This document shows positions 31,131-35,959 of a stretch of 35,959 nt of DNA, piece by piece; position 1 is the stretch's first letter; the number at the start of each line of letters is the position of its first letter. A program made the translations under genes and the position numbers. The stretch comes from Candidatus Woesearchaeota archaeon (GTDB lineage Archaea > Nanobdellota > Nanobdellia > Woesearchaeales > GW2011-AR4). The stretch covers positions 1 to 35,959 of the forward strand of contig JACOZN010000006.1 of assembly GCA_016181305.1 (NCBI GenBank). Direction: 5' to 3'. The notes below the pieces were generated by a model. The model was not told the origin of the DNA. It ran no database searches and saw nothing but the letters and a program-made list of their open reading frames with translations.

Positions 31131-32342
31131 TTATATCAAATTCACCAAAATAATCGGTACAAGCAGGCAGGCCATTGAGTTGCTCCTTGAGACGTCAACA
31201 ATGTTCGGGATTAGCCCAATGAATGTCGCAATTATCAGGATTAAAAACCCAACAATCCCGGAGAAATACAAAACCATCAGCCCAATGAAGGCGATAATCC
31301 CGATGCTGAGCATTGAGTAATTCAGCCTGTTCATTATTGAGGAAAACACCTTGCTTGTGTACAAAGTGAAAAATGTGGCAATCCCTCCTGCAACAAGGGC
31401 GGCAGACATGAATAAAACAAGGATATTGAGGTTTATGTTCTGCAGCAATTGCTGCACCACAATAATAGAGCCGTTCCTTGCCTTTTCAATCGTGAAAAGC
31501 GTTATAAGCGACAAAATCATTGAAACTGTATTAATTCCACCCACCAAAACCAGATAGGCAGCAACTTCTATCTTGCCTACAACCTGCCCTGCGACCACAG
31601 CAGCCTGCGCAGGCCCCAGGCCCGGAAATATAGAGACAAGCGAGCCTGAGAAAATTCCCGATGAAAGGGCCTTTGCCATGTCTTTTGTTTTTACCTTTAT
31701 CATTTCTGTCGTTCTTTGGACAGGCAGGCTGGTTTTCTGAGTCAAACTCAAAAGCAGGACGCTGACTCCAAACAGTCCGCTTAACATCGGCAGCAATGGA
31801 TCCTTCAAATTCGGCACATTAAAAACAACCAGCCCCAAAATTCCTGACAGGGCAGCGACAGCAAATGCCCAGAATTTTTTATTCGCATTTTCCTCCCTTA
31901 AAATCATGAAAACAACGACTGCAAGCAGAATCCATCCAATGTAATCCTTGAGATAAGCAAAGATTATCGGGACAATGAATATGAGCAATGGCGACAAAAC
32001 AACAGTCAGAATCAGGCACAGCAGGCTCCCTATAACAGCCAGTTTTACCGCCTCGTGCCCCATACCTTCCAGAAGCATCCTGTGCGCAGGCAGCACAGCC
32101 AATGCAGTGTCGTCAGCAGGCGCCCCAAGATAAGTCGCGCTTATAAAATCAGCAAAAGTATGCGTTATGGACATTGCTATTATGAAGGACGCAACAGCAA
32201 TGACATTGGTGTAGCCCAAAAGAAATGGAGAAATGCTGAACAAAATCAATGCAACAAGATTTATGTGCAGGCCGGGAGTCAGGCCCGTCACAACGCCCAT
32301 AAGGCAGCCAAGGACAATTGCAATTAATATTTCCAAAAACAC
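31131..32342 (-). CDS. TctA-family (DUF112-type) membrane permease, 403 aa
   Basis: The protein is a polytopic membrane protein with about ten spans. Its start (GLTPGLHINLVALIL) and the second half (SIFPGLGPAQAAVVAG) carry the paired Pro-Gly signature of the TctA family, the large subunit of tripartite tricarboxylate transporters. Archaea often have the permease without the binding-protein subunits, and none is seen here, so the substrate is open. Start is GTG 32342, sharing one base with the stop of the OB-fold gene (TAGTG), a sign of translational coupling. Confidence 0.82.
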   Translation of the reverse strand: MFLEILIAIVLGCLMGVVTGLTPGLHINLVALILFSISPFLLGYTNVIAVASFIIAMSITHTFADFISATYLGAPADDTALAVLPAHRMLLEGMGHEAVKLAVIGSLLCLILTVVLSPLLIFIVPIIFAYLKDYIGWILLAVVVFMILREENANKKFWAFAVAALSGILGLVVFNVPNLKDPLLPMLSGLFGVSVLLLSLTQKTSLPVQRTTEMIKVKTKDMAKALSSGIFSGSLVSIFPGLGPAQAAVVAGQVVGKIEVAAYLVLVGGINTVSMILSLITLFTIEKARNGSIIVVQQLLQNINLNILVLFMSAALVAGGIATFFTLYTSKVFSSIMNRLNYSMLSIGIIAFIGLMVLYFSGIVGFLILIIATFIGLIPNIVDVSRSNSMACLLVPIILVNLI

Positions 32343-32689
32343 TATCCGGTCACCCTTATTTTCTGGGCAATAATCTCATTCCTGCCCTTGTATTCCTGGA
32401 CCTCGCCAATGACTTCCACATTGTCGCCATCATGCAATTTTAATTTGTCATCGTCTGTGAACAGGACAACTGTTACGGGATTTTGCTGGTTGACATCAAT
32501 GAAAACAGCACTTCCACTGTCTGTTATCTTTGTTACAACGCCGTTCAGCTTTACATCATCTCCTACGTTTTTGTTTAATATATTTGGCTTGTAGTCTTTT
32601 ATCTCGATTTTGGTTGATATAAAATAAAGGGCAACTAGCCCCACTAAAGAGCAAATAAGCGCAATTTTCAATAATGTAGCTTCTTTCAT
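32342..32689 (-). CDS. Membrane-anchored OB-fold protein, 115 aa
   Basis: One N-terminal transmembrane helix (LLKIALICSLVGLVALYFIS) is followed by an OB-fold: VKLNGVVTKITDSGSAVFIDV, PVTVVLFTDD, LHDGDNVEVIGEVQEYKGRNEIIAQKI, the pattern of tRNA-anti-type domains. Because of the anchor, the domain faces one side of the membrane and may bind a ligand other than nucleic acid. It is coupled to the TctA-like permease, so it may be an accessory subunit. No TATA box or RBS lies at the usual distance; the transcript may begin upstream at the mini-ORF 32709-32774. Confidence 0.75.
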   Translation of the reverse strand: MKEATLLKIALICSLVGLVALYFISTKIEIKDYKPNILNKNVGDDVKLNGVVTKITDSGSAVFIDVNQQNPVTVVLFTDDDKLKLHDGDNVEVIGEVQEYKGRNEIIAQKIRVTG

Positions 32690-32708
32690 TTTTCAAATAC
32701 GCCGATAA

Positions 32709-32767
32709 TTACAAGGGGGTTTCCTCATTCATGCTTGAATCAAGAGGACGCTCTCGTGTTTTTGAAT
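32709..32767. repeat. 60-nt dispersed element, copy 2
   Basis: It matches 14353-14412 with five mismatches and one missing T. In this copy TCCTC and GAGGA flank ATTCA-TGCT-TGAAT, so a nested hairpin can form; copy 1 does not preserve the inner stem. It lies between the divergent OB-fold gene and lonB. Confidence 0.75.
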
Positions 32768-32774
32768 CTATCAT
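32709..32774 (-). CDS. Possible 21-aa leader peptide upstream of the OB-fold/TctA operon
   Basis: ATG 32774 lies 27 nt from an ATTATAAA box at 32801-32808 on the minus strand, and the stop (TAA) is 19 nt before the OB-fold start. The peptide contains KTRERPLD and ends MNEETPL. The same stretch of DNA is found at 14353-14412, where the minus strand again reads KTRERPLD ... MKEETRL and stop. Substitutions are mostly non-synonymous, so the conservation may be of DNA or RNA rather than peptide. Confidence 0.35.
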   Translation of the reverse strand: MIDSKTRERPLDSSMNEETPL

Positions 32775-32839
32775 TTTTAATGTGTTATTTTTATTAATTG
32801 TTTATAATATTTCCTATGCCCCGAGTTATAATAGCAACC

Positions 32840-32847
32840 TTTAAAAA
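32840..32847 (+). promoter_or_regulatory. TATA box of lonB
   Basis: TTTAAAAA ends 25 nt before ATG 32872, predicting a leaderless lonB transcript. Confidence 0.55.
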
Positions 32848-32871
32848 TGCCCAAGCACTTACAATACAGGG

Positions 32872-34734
32872 ATGGTTTCCATTAAATTCAATTCAACAGC
32901 GGACATTAAAATACCGAAAAAGCTTATAGAGCAGGTCATAGGTCAGGATGAGGCAGTTGAAGTCATAAGGAAGTCTGCCCAGCAGAGAAGGCACGTCCTC
33001 CTGATAGGCGAGCCGGGCACAGGCAAGTCCATGCTTGGATTGGCTCTCGCAGAGCTTTTGCCCATGGAAAAACTCACTGATACTATTGCATTTCCCAATC
33101 CGAATGATGAAAATGCGCCCTTGATAAGGACGGTTCCTGCAGGGCAGGGCAGGGATTTGGTTGCAAGGGCAAGATTGCAGAGCATGGCAATGTTCAAGAA
33201 CCAGAACATAATAGTTTTCATACTGGTGCTTATCGCCATGTTTGCCCCGTGGTGGGTGCGCTCCTACTACAAAAGCGACATAATGTTTGCAGCCTTCTTT
33301 TTGGGCGGCATGGTATTCCTTGCATCGTTTGTCATTTTCATGAACTTGAGCAAAAGAGTCGAAACCAAGGTGAAAATCCCAAGAGTCATAGTCGACAATT
33401 TCAGGAAAAAACAGGCGCCTTTCAACGACGCAACAGGAGCACATGCAGGAGCTTTGCTTGGAGACGTGCTGCACGACCCGTTCCAAAGCGGCGGATTGGG
33501 AACACCGGCCCATGAAAGGGTTGTTGCGGGCATGATTCACAAATCCCATATGGGAGTTTTGTTTATCGACGAGATAGCAACTTTGCAGCCGGCAACCCAG
33601 CAGGAATTGCTGTCAGCTTTGCAGGAAAGGAAGTTTGCAATTACGGGGCAGAGCGAGAGAAGCGCAGGCGCGATGGTAAGGACAGAGCCGGTCCCTTGCG
33701 ATTTCATACTTCTTGCAGCAGGCAATCTTGAAACCATCAAGCACATGCATCCTGCGTTGAGAAGCAGGATTTCAGGCTATGGGTACGAGATTTACATGAA
33801 AGAGACAATTCCCGACACAGAGGAAAACAGGAACAAGATTGCTGTTTTTGTCGCGCAGGAAGTCACAAAGGACAAGAAAATACCCCATTTCAGCAGGGAG
33901 GCAGTTGAAGCCATTGTCGAGGAAGCAAAAAGAAGGGCCAACAGGAAAGGGCATTTGACGTTAAGATTAAGGGAGCTTGGCGGCTTGATAAGGGCGGCTG
34001 GCGATTTGGCTGTGGAAGACAAGGCAAAGCTTGTCATGAGAAAGCACATTATCGGCGCAAAAAAAATAGCAAGGACGCTTGAGCAGCAGCTTGCCGACAA
34101 GTATATCGAGCAGAAAAAGGAATATGAAGTCATTGTTACTTCAGGAAAAAGGATTGGAAGGGTTAACGGGCTGGCTGTGATTGGGGTTACTCCACCTTAC
34201 TCTGGAATTATCCTGCCGATTGAGGCAGAGGTTACGCCCGGAGGGAAGGAAAGTGAGATAATCGCCACCGGAAAGCTAGGCGACATTGCAAAAGAAGCGA
34301 TAAAGAACGTAACCGCAATCATCAAAAAATATTTCGGAGAGGACTTGAAGGAAACTTACGATATTTATGTCCAGTTCCTGCAGACTTATGAGGGCGTTGA
34401 GGGTGATTCTGCAAGCATCGCAGTTGCCACATCTGTAATTTCGGCATTCAAGAAACTGCCCATAAAGCAGGACTTTGCAATGACCGGAAGCCTGAGCGTC
34501 AGGGGGGAAGTGCTGCCGATTGGAGGGGTAACGGCAAAAGTTGAAGCTGCAATAGAAGCGGGCATAAAGAATGTTGTTGTCCCAAAAACGAATTTGAAGG
34601 ATATAATAATTGACAAGGAAAAGATGAGTAAAATTAAAATCATTCCGGTCGAGACAATACAGGATGTTCTCAAGGTTGTGCTGGACTGGCATGGCAAGCA
34701 GAGGATTTACAGGCAGATTGTTGCTGCTGATTAG
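32872..34734 (+). CDS. lonB: Archaeal membrane-anchored ATP-dependent Lon protease (LonB)
   Basis: LonB degrades misfolded and regulatory proteins at the membrane. The 620 residues run: AAA+ start with Walker A GEPGTGKS (46-53); two transmembrane helices inserted in the AAA+ module ([17 protein letters not shown] and [18 protein letters not shown]), the mark of archaeal LonB; Walker [10 protein letters not shown]; sensor and arginine-finger regions; and a C-terminal Lon protease domain with catalytic Ser513 (EGDSASIA) and Lys556 ([11 protein letters not shown]). The Ser-Lys spacing of 43 equals that of E. coli Lon (S679/K722). It ends directly against the convergent kae1 gene. Confidence 0.96.
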   Translation: MVSIKFNSTADIKIPKKLIEQVIGQDEAVEVIRKSAQQRRHVLLIGEPGTGKSMLGLALAELLPMEKLTDTIAFPNPNDENAPLIRTVPAGQGRDLVARARLQSMAMFKNQNIIVFILVLIAMFAPWWVRSYYKSDIMFAAFFLGGMVFLASFVIFMNLSKRVETKVKIPRVIVDNFRKKQAPFNDATGAHAGALLGDVLHDPFQSGGLGTPAHERVVAGMIHKSHMGVLFIDEIATLQPATQQELLSALQERKFAITGQSERSAGAMVRTEPVPCDFILLAAGNLETIKHMHPALRSRISGYGYEIYMKETIPDTEENRNKIAVFVAQEVTKDKKIPHFSREAVEAIVEEAKRRANRKGHLTLRLRELGGLIRAAGDLAVEDKAKLVMRKHIIGAKKIARTLEQQLADKYIEQKKEYEVIVTSGKRIGRVNGLAVIGVTPPYSGIILPIEAEVTPGGKESEIIATGKLGDIAKEAIKNVTAIIKKYFGEDLKETYDIYVQFLQTYEGVEGDSASIAVATSVISAFKKLPIKQDFAMTGSLSVRGEVLPIGGVTAKVEAAIEAGIKNVVVPKTNLKDIIIDKEKMSKIKIIPVETIQDVLKVVLDWHGKQRIYRQIVAAD

Positions 34735-35715
34735 TCACCTCCACTTCACTTCCACATCATCAGTCCTTTCATAAGGCTTGATGTCTAAAGAATTATAATT
34801 TGTTGTTGCCTGTTTTCTCTGCAAAATCCCGAGCCAGCTTATCATAAGCCCGTTGTCAACCATGACTTCGTTTGGAGGAGCATAAAACCTGCCGTTCCTT
34901 TCATTGCACATTATCGTGCACATCTCCCTCAGCCTTTTGTTGCAGCCGACACCGCCTCCAATAACCAACTCGTTCTTGTTGCAGTGCGCCATTGCACGCT
35001 CAGAAACCTCGACAAGCATGGCAAAAACAGTTTCCTGCAAAGAAAATGCCAAGTCTTCAGTATTATATTTTTTTGAGTCGTATTTTTGCTTTAAATTTGT
35101 CAAAATCCCCGAAAAGGAAACGTCCATTCCTTTTACAACATAAGGCAGCTCAATGTAGTTTTTGCCCTGCAATGCCAATTTCTCAATCTTCGGCCCGCCT
35201 GGGAATCCCAAGCCGATGTATCTTGCAAAGGCATCAATGAAATTTCCAACTCCCTGGTCCAGAGTTTCTCCAAACACCCTGTATTTTCCGCCGTCATAGG
35301 CAATGACTTGCGTGTTTGCCCCGCTCGGGTACAGCAAAACAGGGTCTTTTGCCTTTGTTAATAGCTTGCCAATCTCGAGATGGGCTATGCAGTGGTTTAC
35401 TCCAACAATTGGAATATTCAATTTTTTTGCCAATTCTGTTGATTTTTTTAATCCCACCAGCAGGCAAGGCGCCAATCCGGGCCCTTGGGAAAAAGAAATC
35501 AAATCAATATCTTCCGGTTTTAAATTTGCAGCTTTCAAAGCATCTTCCACAACCTTGTCCTTTGCATTTTCGTGATGCTGCTTTGCCTCTGTTGGATGAA
35601 TGCCTCCTTTTTCTGTCTTGTACGCATCCGTAACATTGGCAAGGATTCTTCCTTTATCATCAATTATTCCGCAGCCGAAAGTGTGGGCTGTTGATTCTAT
35701 GCCTAGGCAGTTCAT
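34735..35715 (-). CDS. kae1: tRNA N6-threonylcarbamoyladenosine synthase subunit Kae1
   Basis: Kae1 (TsaD/OSGEP family) transfers threonylcarbamoyl to A37 of ANN-decoding tRNAs within the KEOPS complex. Signature elements: GIESTAHTFGCGI at the start, the metal-binding HHENA and NHCIAHLEIG histidines, SQGPGLAPCL, YPSGANTQV, GLGFPGGPKIEKLA and VDNGLMISWLG. The 326-residue length fits Kae1 alone, without the Bud32 kinase fusion found in some archaea. A TTTTTAT box near 35739-35745 (minus strand) lies about 24 nt before ATG 35715. Confidence 0.95.
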   Translation of the reverse strand: MNCLGIESTAHTFGCGIIDDKGRILANVTDAYKTEKGGIHPTEAKQHHENAKDKVVEDALKAANLKPEDIDLISFSQGPGLAPCLLVGLKKSTELAKKLNIPIVGVNHCIAHLEIGKLLTKAKDPVLLYPSGANTQVIAYDGGKYRVFGETLDQGVGNFIDAFARYIGLGFPGGPKIEKLALQGKNYIELPYVVKGMDVSFSGILTNLKQKYDSKKYNTEDLAFSLQETVFAMLVEVSERAMAHCNKNELVIGGGVGCNKRLREMCTIMCNERNGRFYAPPNEVMVDNGLMISWLGILQRKQATTNYNSLDIKPYERTDDVEVKWR

Positions 35716-35867
35716 AGCAACTTAGAAAATGATATCCAATAAAAACATTTCTAATAGAAATAAAATACAAAAACCATAGCCACCCCTCTTCGTTCCTAAT
35801 TTTTATTTTCTTTGTAGATTAATCTAGTTCTAACAAATCAAAAAAGAAAAACGTGGTTGAAAAAAAT

Positions 35868-35959
35868 ATGAAAACCATGCATAGGCTTGATCCTGCAATT
35901 AAACTAGAGGTATGGACTGTTAGTGAGCGCATGCTGAACATCTCGCCGAAGCTTGATGC
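35868..35959 (+). CDS. Start of an unidentified gene (partial)
   Basis: Thirty codons are open to the right edge from ATG 35868, behind a GTGGTTG stretch that could serve as RBS. The visible start MKTMHRLDPAIKLEVW is too short to assign; a second ATG at 35877 is possible. Confidence 0.4.
   Translation, partial: MKTMHRLDPAIKLEVWTVSERMLNISPKLD

Noticed and set aside
32723-32748. Hairpin in the repeat element as evidence of a conserved structured RNA.
   Set aside because: The inner stem in copy 2 is not preserved in copy 1, so structure conservation is not shown.
32893-33549. Minus-strand ORF of 218 codons inside lonB.
   Set aside because: It is a Cys/His-rich shadow frame opposite conserved AAA+ motifs.

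Overview
The window looks like a chromosome segment of an archaeon, most likely of the DPANN group and Woesearchaeota/Pacearchaeota-like. The evidence is archaeal Kae1 (threonylcarbamoyl-tRNA synthesis), membrane-anchored LonB protease, ribosomal protein L35Ae, two AbrB-PhoU regulators and very regular archaeal promoters. Many genes have a TATA-like box ending 23-26 nt before the start codon, so their mRNAs are leaderless, and I used that spacing to choose starts. Genes inside operons, and some others, instead carry a GGTGGT/GGTGAT-type ribosome-binding site. The taxon assignment is an inference.

Layout. 1-2.3 kb: end of a DedA-type membrane protein, a hypothetical gene, a frameshifted divergent purM, and a minus-strand run of three tiny ORFs (one a 46-residue zinc ribbon). 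2.4-10.2 kb: AbrB-PhoU regulator 1, a receiver-domain protein with an upstream HAD-like gene, a large secreted beta-helix protein broken by two frameshifts, and AbrB-PhoU regulator 2. 10.3-15.2 kb: a second set of tiny genes (acidic protein, 46-residue zinc ribbon, 93-residue protein), two GNAT-like genes, gyrB and a hypothetical. 15.3-18.7 kb: a secreted FG-GAP/CARDB/lipase-like protein split by one frameshift, and a small membrane protein.

18.7-24.5 kb is an AT-rich defence island. It holds a GHKL (MORC/MutL-like) ATPase with an O-methyltransferase-like partner, a divergent Dam-type adenine methylase, a small zinc ribbon, and a convergent restriction-modification pair in which the methylase and the nuclease each have their own winged-helix partner gene. 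24.5-26.8 kb has two tandem cassettes of wHTH-nucleotidyltransferase (MNT) plus HEPN toxin-antitoxin type, each with a palindrome between the TATA box and the start; the second HEPN is frameshifted. 27-30 kb has a TPR protein with a degenerate nuclease-like tail, a SAM methyltransferase and an RNase H-like exonuclease. 30-36 kb is core genome: rpl35ae, a hypothetical, a TctA-like permease with an OB-fold membrane protein, lonB, kae1 and the start of one more gene.

Points of most interest: (1) both AbrB-PhoU genes appear to start at ATT, behind an identical GGGTGGT element and 4-nt spacer; (2) each of these regulators is divergent from a cluster encoding a 46-residue zinc ribbon and a tiny acidic protein; (3) a 60-nt element occurs twice, 18 kb apart, and in both copies the minus strand is open and encodes a similar peptide; (4) the GHKL/methylase cassette and the two-controller R-M system; (5) five single-base frameshifts in four genes, which may be assembly errors or real decay.
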